In this document: piece by piece, positions 17,293 through 23,711 of the stretch
Layout: each line of letters starts with the position of its first letter
Position numbering within the stretch: position 1 is the stretch's first letter
Translations under genes and position numbers: made by a program
Assembly: GCA_046262015.1 (NCBI GenBank)
Contig: JBHENN010000031.1
Location: forward strand, 1 to 43,020
DNA from: JBHENN01 sp046262015
Lineage (GTDB): Bacteria; Actinomycetota; CADDZG01; WHSQ01
Length of the DNA: 43,020 nt
Direction of reading: 5' to 3'
The notes under the pieces: model-generated
Databases searched by the model: none
Told to the model about the DNA's origin: nothing
What the model saw: the letters and a program-made list of their open reading frames with translations, nothing else

Positions 17293-18389
17293 GCGCGCCC
17301 GTGCGCCGAGAGAGGACCGTACTGGGTCGCGCGGACGAGCCGGATGCGACTTATCTTGCGGATCCGATCCTCCGCGTAGTCGAGCGCCGCCTGAGATGTG
17401 GAGATGTTCCTCTCACGCGACAACGAGAAGATGTGCTGCAGCTGGCGGTAGATGCCTTCAACGCGCTTCATGGCGCGGGCGCGGTCGTAGCCGCGCAGCT
17501 CGTCTTCGACGTTTATCAGGCCGCCGGCGTTGATAACGAAGTCCGGCGCGTAGAGGATGCCCAGGTCGCGCAGCTTCTCGCCGTGCTCATCGCGCGCCAG
17601 CTGGTTGTTGGCGGCGCCGGCGATGATCTTGCAGCGGAGCTCGGAGATGGTGTCGTCGTTGATGCCGCCTCCTAGGGCGCACGGGGCGAAGACGTCCGCT
17701 TCGAGCGCGTGGATGCGGTCGATGGGGACCGTCTCTACGCCGAAATCTCCGACCGCGCGCCCCAGATTATCGACATCGATGTCGCCGATCGTCACCCGAG
17801 CCCCCTCATCGACGAGGTGACCGCACAACGCGTATCCCACCTTGCCGACCCCTTGCAGCGCTACGGTCCGGTCTTTGATCGAAGGATCGCCGAACACCTC
17901 GAGAAGGCACGCCTTTATCCCCTGCAGCACCCCGTACGCGGTGACCGGTGACGGGTCGCCCGATCCGCCATAGGTGTGCGAGCATCCCGTCACCCAGACG
18001 GACTCGCGCCGCACCACGTCCATGTCTTCGAGGAACGTGCCCACGTCTTCCGCGGTGATGTAGCGCCCGCCGAGCGTCTCGATGAATCGCCCGTAGGCGC
18101 GCAGGAGCTCTTCCGACTTGATCCGCCGCGGGTCTCCGATGATGACCGCCTTGCCTCCACCCAGGTCGAGGCCGGCCGCCGCCGCCTTGTAGGTCATCCC
18201 CTTGGACAGTCTCAGGACATCGACGAGGGCCTGCTCCTCGTTGTCGTAAGGGAAGAAGCGCGTCCCCCCAAGGGCCGGTCCCAGGGCCGTCGAGTGGATC
18301 GCGATGATCGCCCGCAGCCCCGATTGGTCGTCCGAGCAGAACACCACCTGCTCGTAACCCCCGCCGTTGATGTGCGCGAACGTGCCCAT
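17289..18389 (-). CDS. bcd: Leucine/valine dehydrogenase (Glu/Leu/Phe/Val dehydrogenase family)
   Basis: NAD-dependent oxidative deamination of leucine, valine or isoleucine to the 2-oxoacid that the downstream complex uses. The 366-residue protein has Lys68 (GMTYKAAAAG) and Lys80 (LDLGGGKAVI), the two active-site lysines at the numbers known for Bacillus leucine dehydrogenase. It also has the NAD-binding motif LQGVGKVGYALC and the conserved AGAANNQL segment. It heads a four-gene run joined by 4-nt overlaps or tiny gaps. A GGGAGAG Shine-Dalgarno precedes the ATG. Substrate preference among branched amino acids cannot be read from sequence. Confidence 0.95.
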   Translation of the reverse strand: MGTFAHINGGGYEQVVFCSDDQSGLRAIIAIHSTALGPALGGTRFFPYDNEEQALVDVLRLSKGMTYKAAAAGLDLGGGKAVIIGDPRRIKSEELLRAYGRFIETLGGRYITAEDVGTFLEDMDVVRRESVWVTGCSHTYGGSGDPSPVTAYGVLQGIKACLLEVFGDPSIKDRTVALQGVGKVGYALCGHLVDEGARVTIGDIDVDNLGRAVGDFGVETVPIDRIHALEADVFAPCALGGGINDDTISELRCKIIAGAANNQLARDEHGEKLRDLGILYAPDFVINAGGLINVEDELRGYDRARAMKRVEGIYRQLQHIFSLSRERNISTSQAALDYAEDRIRKISRIRLVRATQYGPLSAHGRA

Positions 18390-18501
18390 CGTCTGCTCTC
18401 CCTTCCGGACGCGCCGCTGCGCCCGCCTACCGGTGCAGATGGTAACGCCCGGGTGTCCTGGGGCCGCTCTGTGGTGCCGTCTCGTAACGCGTCCCGGTGG
18501 G

Positions 18502-18507
18502 TAGCAT
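18502..18507 (+). promoter_or_regulatory. -10 box placing a leaderless start at 18515
   Basis: TAGCAT ends 7 nt before GTG 18515. No Shine-Dalgarno is present. The same geometry recurs at several genes in the window, which supports transcription starting at or next to the start codon. Confidence 0.45.
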
Positions 18508-18514
18508 TCCCCTC

Positions 18515-19318
18515 GTGGTGACCTCTTCTTACCTGCGGGTTTACCAACCGCTTTCGGCTTTCACCGAGGAGGAGCAGACGCGCTGGAGGCACGGGCATCA
18601 CGGAGCAGAGCATCTCGATCGAGGTGTCGCCCGCCGGTGGCTCGTCTCGGCCGCGCTGCCTCCGGCTCCGGCCATCGCGGTCGATGAGGGCGCGTTCGTT
18701 CGTACCATCGATTCGGTCACCTACGTGTGCCCCTGGCGGACGCGCTTGCGCATGCTCTCGGGGTTGGTGGCGTTCCGGCGAAGCCTTCCCCAGGAGGTAG
18801 CCGACGCGTTCGTGCCTGAGGCGACCGCCCGCTCGGCCGTCCGTGAGCTCGCGATGTTGGGCGCGCAGAGGCCCGAGCTCCGCTCCCACATCCTGCATTC
18901 GAACTGGCACGTACCGCTGCGTTGGTTCTCAGCCTTCGCAGATTCCGATCGCGTCCTGGTCGAGGACAAGGAGGGGCTGCGCATCCGCTACGAGACCCGC
19001 CTCGGGGACGCCAGAGCGCGCCTGCAGCACGCCTACGAGATCCTCGACGGGTCCGGGGTCGAGCTGGGTGTCATCGACGCCGTCGAAGAGCTCATGGAGT
19101 GGATCGACGGATTCGACGACGACGGCTTGCTCGAGCTCGACTACGGTTCCGTCGCGACGATCTTCCCGGACGAGGACCTGGTCGAGGATCGCTCCGCAGC
19201 TCTCGTCTGGTCTTGCCTGGAGGCGCTGGAGCGCGGGGATCTCGCCCAGGTGGGGCGTGTGTTCGGCACCCTGGTGGACCGCTGGAACGAGGTCCGTACC
19301 CACGAGGTCCTGAACTGA
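18515..19318 (+). CDS. Conserved hypothetical protein between leucine dehydrogenase and bldC
   Basis: Soluble protein of about 267 residues with no signal peptide or membrane segment. GTG 18515 or 18518 is chosen because TAGCAT lies 7 nt upstream; an earlier GTG at 18497 overlaps that box. The N-terminus TSSYLRVYQPLSAFTEEEQ and the acidic C-terminal half (GFDDDGLLELDYGSVATIFPDE) are distinctive, but I know no catalytic motif in it. From memory, Streptomyces has an uncharacterised gene in the same slot between valine dehydrogenase and bldC, so this is probably that family. Function unknown. Confidence 0.85.
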   Translation: MVTSSYLRVYQPLSAFTEEEQTRWRHGHHGAEHLDRGVARRWLVSAALPPAPAIAVDEGAFVRTIDSVTYVCPWRTRLRMLSGLVAFRRSLPQEVADAFVPEATARSAVRELAMLGAQRPELRSHILHSNWHVPLRWFSAFADSDRVLVEDKEGLRIRYETRLGDARARLQHAYEILDGSGVELGVIDAVEELMEWIDGFDDDGLLELDYGSVATIFPDEDLVEDRSAALVWSCLEALERGDLAQVGRVFGTLVDRWNEVRTHEVLN

Positions 19319-19456
19319 CCTCGATCGGGGGAGTGAGGCTCTCCGGGTCAGGGGGACTAGCCGTCCAGGACTACCGGCCATAGTCACCTAAATCGCCCAA
19401 AGATGGCACTACCTAGCCATTCCCCCACGGCCCCCGCGTTCCGATGATGTGGAGAG

Positions 19457-19502
19457 GCTCGGGATACGTCCCGAGCGGTGCCGGGATCGCGAGGGCGATC
19501 CC
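19457..19502 (+). promoter_or_regulatory. Tandem perfect hairpins in the bldC 5' leader
   Basis: Hairpin 1: GCTCGGGA (19457-19464), loop TACG, TCCCGAGC (19469-19476). Hairpin 2: GGGATCGC (19483-19490), loop GAGG, GCGATCCC (19495-19502). Both have 8 perfect base pairs and four-base loops, 6 nt apart. They end 13 nt before the GGAGG ribosome binding site of bldC. They lack a U-tract, so they are not simple terminators. A leader-RNA regulatory element is the likely reading; tandem operators are the alternative. Confidence 0.7.
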
Positions 19503-19526
19503 CAAGCAGATGATCGGAGGCAATGG

Positions 19527-19727
19527 ATGAAAGGGCAGAAAGAGGATCGGCTCCTCACGCCGGCCGAGGTAGCTGCCCTGTTCCGGGTGGACCCCAAGAC
19601 GGTCACCCGTTGGGCCAAGGCCGGCAAGCTGTCATCGATCCGGACGCTCGGAGGCCACCGGCGATACCGCGCCGAAGAGGTGCAGCGGTTCCTGGAGGGC
19701 GCCAAGCAGACCGGCGTCGGTGTATGA
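19527..19727 (+). CDS. bldC: BldC-type MerR-like small DNA-binding protein
   Basis: A 66-residue single-domain regulator. The sequence LLTPAEVAALFRVDPKTVTR and then WAKAGKLSSIRTLGGHRRYR is nearly identical to Streptomyces BldC, which binds head-to-tail on direct repeats and holds back development. ATG 19527 is chosen because GGAGG (19516-19520) sits 6 nt upstream; the open frame extends further 5' but without support. It follows the hypothetical gene and the leucine dehydrogenase as in Streptomyces. Its leader carries two perfect hairpins and a terminator follows it, so it is probably transcribed alone or with the hypothetical gene. Confidence 0.95.
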   Translation: MKGQKEDRLLTPAEVAALFRVDPKTVTRWAKAGKLSSIRTLGGHRRYRAEEVQRFLEGAKQTGVGV

Positions 19728-19762
19728 CGATCCAGGGATAGCTCCTGGGATAGATGACGGGG

Positions 19763-19792
19763 ACGGGCGCTTCGGCGCCCGTTTCTCGTTTT
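19763..19792 (+). terminator. Rho-independent terminator after bldC
   Basis: Stem ACGGGCGC / GCGCCCGT (19763-19770, 19775-19782) with a stable TTCG loop, then TTCTCGTTTT. It sits 35 nt after the bldC stop and just before the 3' end of the opposing tRNA-Asp. Confidence 0.88.
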
Positions 19793-19798
19793 CGGAGG

Positions 19799-19873
19799 CG
19801 CCCCAGACCGGACTTGAACCGGCGACCTTCACCTTGACAGGGTGACGAGCACTCCAGACTGCTCCACTGGGGC
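19799..19873 (-). tRNA. tRNA-Asp (GTC)
   Basis: A full 75-nt cloverleaf on the minus strand. Acceptor GCCCCAG/CTGGGGC, D stem GAGC/GCTC, anticodon stem TCACC/GGTGA around CTGTCAA (anticodon GTC), T arm GCCGG-TTCAAGT-CCGGT, discriminator G. CCA is not encoded. A minus-strand TAGCCT (19887-19892) lies 13 nt upstream as a possible -10. Confidence 0.96.
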
Positions 19874-19964
19874 GGGTAGACGAGGAAGGCTAACACCCAG
19901 GCCCGCCCGGCCCTGGCCCGTCGCGTTGCTATCCTGAGCCGCTCGCGTACCAGCGCACCCGTGC

Positions 19965-20037
19965 GGCGAGGTAGCTCAGTTGGTAGAGCACGCGACTGAA
20001 AATCGCGGTGTCGACAGTTCGATTCTGTCCCTCGCCA
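19965..20037 (+). tRNA. tRNA-Phe (GAA)
   Basis: A full 73-nt cloverleaf. Acceptor GGCGAGG/CCTCGCC, anticodon stem CGCGA/TCGCG around CTGAAAA (anticodon GAA), T arm GACAG-TTCGATT-CTGTC, discriminator A. CCA is not encoded as CCA. TATCCT at 19930-19935 is a plausible -10. Confidence 0.97.
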
Positions 20038-20112
20038 CAGTATCTACGGCAGCGGCAGGCGCGCCGGGCCGGTCGGCAGCGTTACGCTCGCCCGGGCCAC
20101 TCCGTAGCCCGC

Positions 20113-20186
20113 GGCCCCATCGTCTAGCCTGGTCAGGACGCCGCCCTTTCAAGGCGGTAGCACGGGTTCGAATCCCGTTGGGGCCA
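20113..20186 (+). tRNA. tRNA-Glu (TTC)
   Basis: A full 74-nt cloverleaf. Acceptor GGCCCCA/TGGGGCC, anticodon stem CCGCC/GGCGG around CTTTCAA (anticodon TTC), T arm ACGGG-TTCGAAT-CCCGT, discriminator A, no encoded CCA. TACGCT (20083-20088) is a plausible -10. A 19-nt internal piece of this gene recurs at 20240-20258. Confidence 0.97.
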
Positions 20187-20206
20187 CGAAGTGGCACAAC
20201 GGGATG

Positions 20207-20291
20207 GTCGTGCGCAGCTCGCTGGGTGGGCGGGCCCCCGGCGGTAGCACGGGTTCGATGTCGTGCGCAGCTCGCTGGGTGGGCGGGCCCC
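20207..20291. repeat. Tandem 32-bp repeat enclosing a tRNA-Glu fragment
   Basis: The 32-nt unit at 20207-20238 (starting GTCGTGCGCAGCTCGCTGGG) recurs exactly at 20260-20291, a 53-nt period. The spacer contains 19 nt (20240-20258) identical to tRNA-Glu bases 20153-20171, from the 3' anticodon stem to the T loop. It is consistent with recombination or replication slippage at the tRNA 3' end. No cloverleaf can form from the fragment. The rest of 20187-20361 holds no gene. Confidence 0.9.
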
Positions 20292-20349
20292 GACTGATCC
20301 AGCACGTGCGCCCTGCATTCGTGACGGCCGGTTTGTGTCGCCATCGTCC

Positions 20350-20355
20350 TAGGAT
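20350..20355 (+). promoter_or_regulatory. -10 box for a leaderless start at 20362
   Basis: TAGGAT ends 6 nt before ATG 20362, and no Shine-Dalgarno is present. This matches the geometry at qcrC, ctaE, ctaC and the antitoxin gene. Confidence 0.45.
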
Positions 20356-20361
20356 CTAGGC

Positions 20362-21075
20362 ATGAGAGCGGTGATCGTGGCGGCGACCGGATGTCTCCTG
20401 ATGCTGGGAACGTCCCTGCAGGCAGCGGAGGAGGTACCGGCCTTCGGGGCCGGCAGGGAGCGCTACGTGCCGGGTCAGGACCTCGTCATCACGCTGACGA
20501 ACGTGACGAGCCGGAACCTCACCTTCGAGAACCCGTGGGTCGTGAAGAAGGGCGCCGAGCGCGCTGCCGAGGTCTCGTTCAGAGACCGCACGCTCCGTCC
20601 GGGAGAGAGCCGCCGGTGGACCGTGCGCCTGGACCCGTGCACCCCCGAGGTGTCCCCTCCGTGCGCGGAACCGACGATCCAGCTCCCGGGAGGCAGCTAC
20701 CGCGCCGTCGTCCCCACCTCCGCGGGAAAGCTCGTCGACCGCTTCAGCATCGGCGAGTACTTCACGGTGGGGTTCCGCCACAGCTCGGCCACCTTCATCG
20801 TCTACCCCACCGACCCGGGCACGATCCGCTCGATGGAGGACGAAGCCGCCCGCCCGGAGGACCAGCGCAACCTGATCGTCGCCGGCATCGTGCGGCGGGG
20901 ACGCCTCTACAACCCGGCGTGGTCCTACACGATGGGTCCGAGCAGCATTTTCGTCGGCGAGGTGTTCGTGGAGGTCTGCGACGCGAGCCCGGAGTATGTC
21001 GAACAGAACCGCCGGGAATGGTTGGGCGAGCAGTGGTGCCCCTGGAGCTCGTACGTCCAAGCCGTCGGCAGGTAA
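20362..21075 (+). CDS. Secreted protein of unknown function
   Basis: The 237-residue product begins with a signal peptide (RAVIVAATGCLLMLGTSLQAAEE, cleavage probably after the alanines near 21-22). The body is predicted beta-rich: YVPGQDLVITLTNVTSRNLTF and LRPGESRRWTVRLDPC look like an immunoglobulin-like extracellular fold, and several cysteines may form disulfides. No catalytic motif is seen. The last 69 codons (from 20868) are duplicated 97% at 26101. It lies directly downstream of the tRNA-Glu duplication, at the edge of the accessory region. Function unknown. Confidence 0.78.
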   Translation: MRAVIVAATGCLLMLGTSLQAAEEVPAFGAGRERYVPGQDLVITLTNVTSRNLTFENPWVVKKGAERAAEVSFRDRTLRPGESRRWTVRLDPCTPEVSPPCAEPTIQLPGGSYRAVVPTSAGKLVDRFSIGEYFTVGFRHSSATFIVYPTDPGTIRSMEDEAARPEDQRNLIVAGIVRRGRLYNPAWSYTMGPSSIFVGEVFVEVCDASPEYVEQNRREWLGEQWCPWSSYVQAVGR

Positions 21076-21110
21076 ACGCCGGAGCGGAACCTTCATGCCG
21101 TCGCGGCAGC
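20868..21110. repeat. Dispersed repeat A, copy 1
   Basis: This 243-bp segment (3' end of the secreted-protein gene plus 35 nt after its stop) recurs at 26101-26343 with seven mismatches and no indels. Homology stops sharply at GGCAGC in both copies. Confidence 0.95.
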
Positions 21111-21269
21111 ACAGCTGCTCGCCTTAGACCCCCTGTTCGGGTACCGGCTGGATCGTGTAGGGGCCGGACGGAGAAAGATCCCAGATCCTTTGTTCTTCAC
21201 ACGCGGCTTCACACGTCGTCACCCGATGCTGCATCTGTCAGCAAGGGACCTACGAAGAAGGAGAGGATC

Positions 21270-21431
21270 ATGGCAGCCAAGATCGAGACCCTCAGGATCA
21301 CCGCCCGGCGTCAGACCAGAAGGCCTGTCACCGTCGCTCGTTTCGCCACCGCCGCCCGTGAGTGGGCTCGGAAAGGCCAGCTCGGCCCGACCTCGACCTC
21401 GGGGATGCGTAGTTACACAGGTGCCCGCTGA
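21270..21431 (+). CDS. Small basic protein (53 aa) upstream of the BTAD regulator
   Basis: ATG 21270 has a good Shine-Dalgarno (GAAGGAGAGG) ending 3 nt upstream. The product has an Arg-rich N-terminal two thirds (TLRITARRQTRRPVTVARFA) and a Gly/Ser/Thr-rich tail ending SGMRSYTGAR. There is no signal peptide or membrane segment. It ends 20 nt before the BTAD regulator gene, so the two may form a unit. Possible roles include a peptide ligand of the TPR domain or a small DNA/RNA-binding protein; both are guesses. The 194 nt before it (21076-21269) hold the end of repeat A and nothing else I recognise. Confidence 0.6.
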   Translation: MAAKIETLRITARRQTRRPVTVARFATAAREWARKGQLGPTSTSGMRSYTGAR

Positions 21432-21438
21432 CCCAGCT

Positions 21439-21444
21439 CATAAT
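21439..21444 (+). promoter_or_regulatory. Possible -10 box for the BTAD regulator gene
   Basis: CATAAT ends 7 nt before ATG 21452, where no Shine-Dalgarno is present. This suggests a private leaderless transcript in addition to read-through from the small upstream gene. No convincing -35 was found. Confidence 0.4.
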
Positions 21445-21451
21445 CGACCAC

Positions 21452-23299
21452 ATGGCGCAACTTGCGATCCACCTACTGGGCCGGCCGAGCCTCGAGCGAG
21501 ATGGAGCGCCTGCACCTTCCCCCAAGGGGAAGAAGGTGTGGGCGCTGCTCGCGTACCTGATCCGCTCCGAGGCCCCGGTGTCGCGCGGACGCCTTGCGTC
21601 GCTGCTGTTCGCTGATGCCGACGACCCCTTGGGGACGCTGCGGTGGAACCTCGCCGAGCTGAGACGCGTGCTCGGCAGCAGGGAGATCCTGCGGGGCGAG
21701 CCGATCGAGCTCGACCTGCCCGCCGACACCCAGGTCGACCTGGAGAGGGTGCTGCACGGGACGTGGCGGCAGGCAATGTCGGTGCCTACGATCGGCGAAG
21801 CCTTCCTCGAAGGACTGAGCTTTTCGACCTCCCCCGTTCTCGAGACCTGGCTCCTCACCGAGCGCAGACATCTCGCGAATGCTTCGGCGAGCGTCATGCG
21901 TGAAGCCGCGCTCGGACGCCTCGCGGCGGGAGCCCCGGCCGACGCGGTGAGGCTGGCGCTCAAGCTGATCGAGATCGACCCGCTCGACGAGTCCTACCAG
22001 GCGCTGTTGATCCGCAGCCTCGCGGCCTCCGGCGATCGGGATGGCGCCAGGGCGCAGCTCGAGGCCTGCCGCGCGTTGTTGATGAAGGAGCTCGGCGTTG
22101 AGCCCGGGCCGGATGTGCGGAACGCCGTCGATGCTCCGACGGCACCTTTGCCTCGCAGTGCAGCCGGTTCGGCGTCGGCACGCGCACAGATGGACGCCGG
22201 GCAAGCTGCCATCGCGGCCGGCGCGGTCGATGCCGGGATCACCTCGCTGCGATCTGCGTCGGCCGAGGCGGAAGCCCTCGGCGATGCTTCGCTCCAGGCG
22301 CAGGCATTGCTGGCGCTCGGGTCGTCGCTGATCCACGCTCCGCGCGGCCGTGACGAAGAGGGGTCGCTCGTTCTGCACAAGGCTATCGACGTGGCATCGG
22401 AAGGGGGTCTCGACCAGGTCGTAGCCGCGTCGCGGCGCGAGCTGGGTTACGTCGAGATGCTTGCCGCCCGTTACGACCGGGCCCGCCCGTGGCTCGAGCA
22501 GGCGCTCGAAGCCGTCGGTGACGACGTGGGCGAGGAGGCGATGATCCGTGCCGTCTTGGGCGGATGCTGGTCCGACACGGCTCATTACCCTGCCGCGGTC
22601 GCGGAGCTCGAGCGGTCGCTCGCTCTCGCCGAGGAGGTCGGTGGGGGCAGACAGATCGCCTTCACGTGTGCGCACCTAGCGCGAGTCCGGTTGCTTATGG
22701 GCGATCTCGATGCGGCTCGGACCTCGGCCCTCCGAGCGAAGCTGACGGCCGAGAAGGAAGGTTGGACCTCGTTCGTCGCCTGGCCCGAGAGCTTCGTCGG
22801 TGATTGCTTCCTCGCCGAGGGTGATCTGGATGGGGCTGCGGACGCCTACGAGCACGCCTTCGCACTCGGATGCCAGATCGGCGATCCCTGTTGGGAAGGG
22901 GTCGGCGCGCGCGGGATCGGCCTGGTGAAGGAACGACGCGGCCTCGTCGACGAAGCCATCGACTGGCTCGACGACGCGCGCACGAGGTGCGTCAGGATCG
23001 CCGACGCGTACATGTGGATCGAGGCCTACTGCCAGGACGCGTTGTGTCAGATCGCGATCTCACATGACGTCGACGGGGCGCTGCGATTCGTCGACGAGCT
23101 CGAAGCCGGTTCGGCGTCGAGAGGGATGCGCGAGTTCGTGGCCAGGGCTCAGCTCTATCGGTACCGACTAGGTGACGAGATGGCGCTCGGCGCGGCTACC
23201 TTGCTGGCGGCCGACATCGCCAACCCCTCGTTGCACGACGCCCTGGAGGCAGCACCACGGCCGACCGCGTACCCGGGGCGCCAGACGGCTACTCGCTAG
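21452..23299 (+). CDS. BTAD/TPR transcriptional regulator (SARP-like)
   Basis: A 615-residue protein. Residues 1-95 form an OmpR-type winged helix (KVWALLAYLIRSEAPVSRGR, then DPLGTLRWNLAELRRVLG). About 96-230 form a bacterial transcriptional activation domain with its usual ending CRALLMKELGVEPGPDVR. The remainder is a long TPR array, for example HYPAAVAELERSLALAEEVG and LDGAADAYEHAFALG. It lacks the NTPase module of AfsR. Such proteins activate nearby secondary-metabolite or specialised genes. No obvious target cluster is here apart from the adjacent small gene and the secreted proteins. The C-terminal ~20 residues may have been altered where the gene abuts a toxin remnant. Confidence 0.9.
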   Translation: MAQLAIHLLGRPSLERDGAPAPSPKGKKVWALLAYLIRSEAPVSRGRLASLLFADADDPLGTLRWNLAELRRVLGSREILRGEPIELDLPADTQVDLERVLHGTWRQAMSVPTIGEAFLEGLSFSTSPVLETWLLTERRHLANASASVMREAALGRLAAGAPADAVRLALKLIEIDPLDESYQALLIRSLAASGDRDGARAQLEACRALLMKELGVEPGPDVRNAVDAPTAPLPRSAAGSASARAQMDAGQAAIAAGAVDAGITSLRSASAEAEALGDASLQAQALLALGSSLIHAPRGRDEEGSLVLHKAIDVASEGGLDQVVAASRRELGYVEMLAARYDRARPWLEQALEAVGDDVGEEAMIRAVLGGCWSDTAHYPAAVAELERSLALAEEVGGGRQIAFTCAHLARVRLLMGDLDAARTSALRAKLTAEKEGWTSFVAWPESFVGDCFLAEGDLDGAADAYEHAFALGCQIGDPCWEGVGARGIGLVKERRGLVDEAIDWLDDARTRCVRIADAYMWIEAYCQDALCQIAISHDVDGALRFVDELEAGSASRGMREFVARAQLYRYRLGDEMALGAATLLAADIANPSLHDALEAAPRPTAYPGRQTATR

Positions 23300-23326
23300 G
23301 AGCGACACGCCTCCGGGACTGACGGA

Positions 23327-23516
23327 GTCCCCCCAGCGCCTGGACCACGAGGCGTGGGCCGTAGCCGGTGAACTTGGGTGGGCCAAGACCTACGACGCCG
23401 AATACGTCGCTCTTGTCCGGCTCCTCGACTGTCCTTCTGTTGACCACGGACGGGCGCCTCATGCGTCGAACGGCTCACGTGGCGGAGATCATCGGCCCCA
23501 CGCAGCTTTGAGCCGG
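23327..23516 (+). pseudogene. Decayed PIN-domain toxin remnant, copy 1
   Basis: One frame reads SPQRLDHEAWAVAGELGWAK and then TYDAEYVALVRLLDCP, matching the intact PIN toxin at 25540-25932 from its residue 71. After DCP the frame shifts by one inserted base (CCTTCTGTTGACC where the intact gene has CCTTTGCTGACC). The rest (LLTTDGRLMRRTAHVAEIIG) continues in another frame to TGA at 23516. The N-terminal half is missing, so the gene is dead. It begins about 28 nt after the BTAD stop. No antitoxin remnant is visible. Confidence 0.85.
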
Positions 23517-23603
23517 GGCCGGCCGGAGCGCGAGCTCGTCGGCCGGTCCGAAGGACAGGACCCCTATCTGGATCTCACACGAGCCGCGTGATGGACCCCC
23601 GCC
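23363..23603. repeat. Dispersed repeat B, copy 1
   Basis: A 241-bp segment (most of the PIN remnant and 87 nt beyond) that recurs at 26341-26581 with six mismatches and no indels. PIN homology continues upstream of the boundary in this copy but not in the other, so this is the more original context. Confidence 0.95.
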
Positions 23604-23626
23604 TATTTGGCTTGAGGGGGGCTTTT
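23596..23626 (+). terminator. Possible terminator after the BTAD/PIN-remnant segment
   Basis: CCCCC-GCC-TATTT-GGC, then an unpaired TTGA, then GGGGG, followed by GCTTTT. The left arm lies in repeat B. The right arm is unique to this copy, so the second copy has lost the structure. The remainder of 23517-23711 holds no gene. Confidence 0.4.
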
Positions 23627-23711
23627 CCTGCCGGACGCTCCGGCTCGCCCGCCACAGCCTCGGCATCTCCGGCTGCCGTTTCGCGTCCCCCCCGAAGGAA
23701 CCGCCCGAATC

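Noticed and set aside
19457..19502. bldC leader hairpins as a canonical ANTAR two-hexaloop target
   Set aside because: Read as hexaloops they are AUACGU and CGAGGG, which do not both have A at position 1 and G at position 4 as known ANTAR sites do.
20187..20291. A second tRNA-Glu gene or functional tRNA half
   Set aside because: Only 19 nt match the real tRNA and no cloverleaf arms can be completed.
21270..21431. RiPP precursor interpretation of the 53-aa peptide
   Set aside because: No maturation enzyme, leader-recognition protein or exporter gene lies nearby, and the core lacks a typical Cys/Ser/Thr motif.
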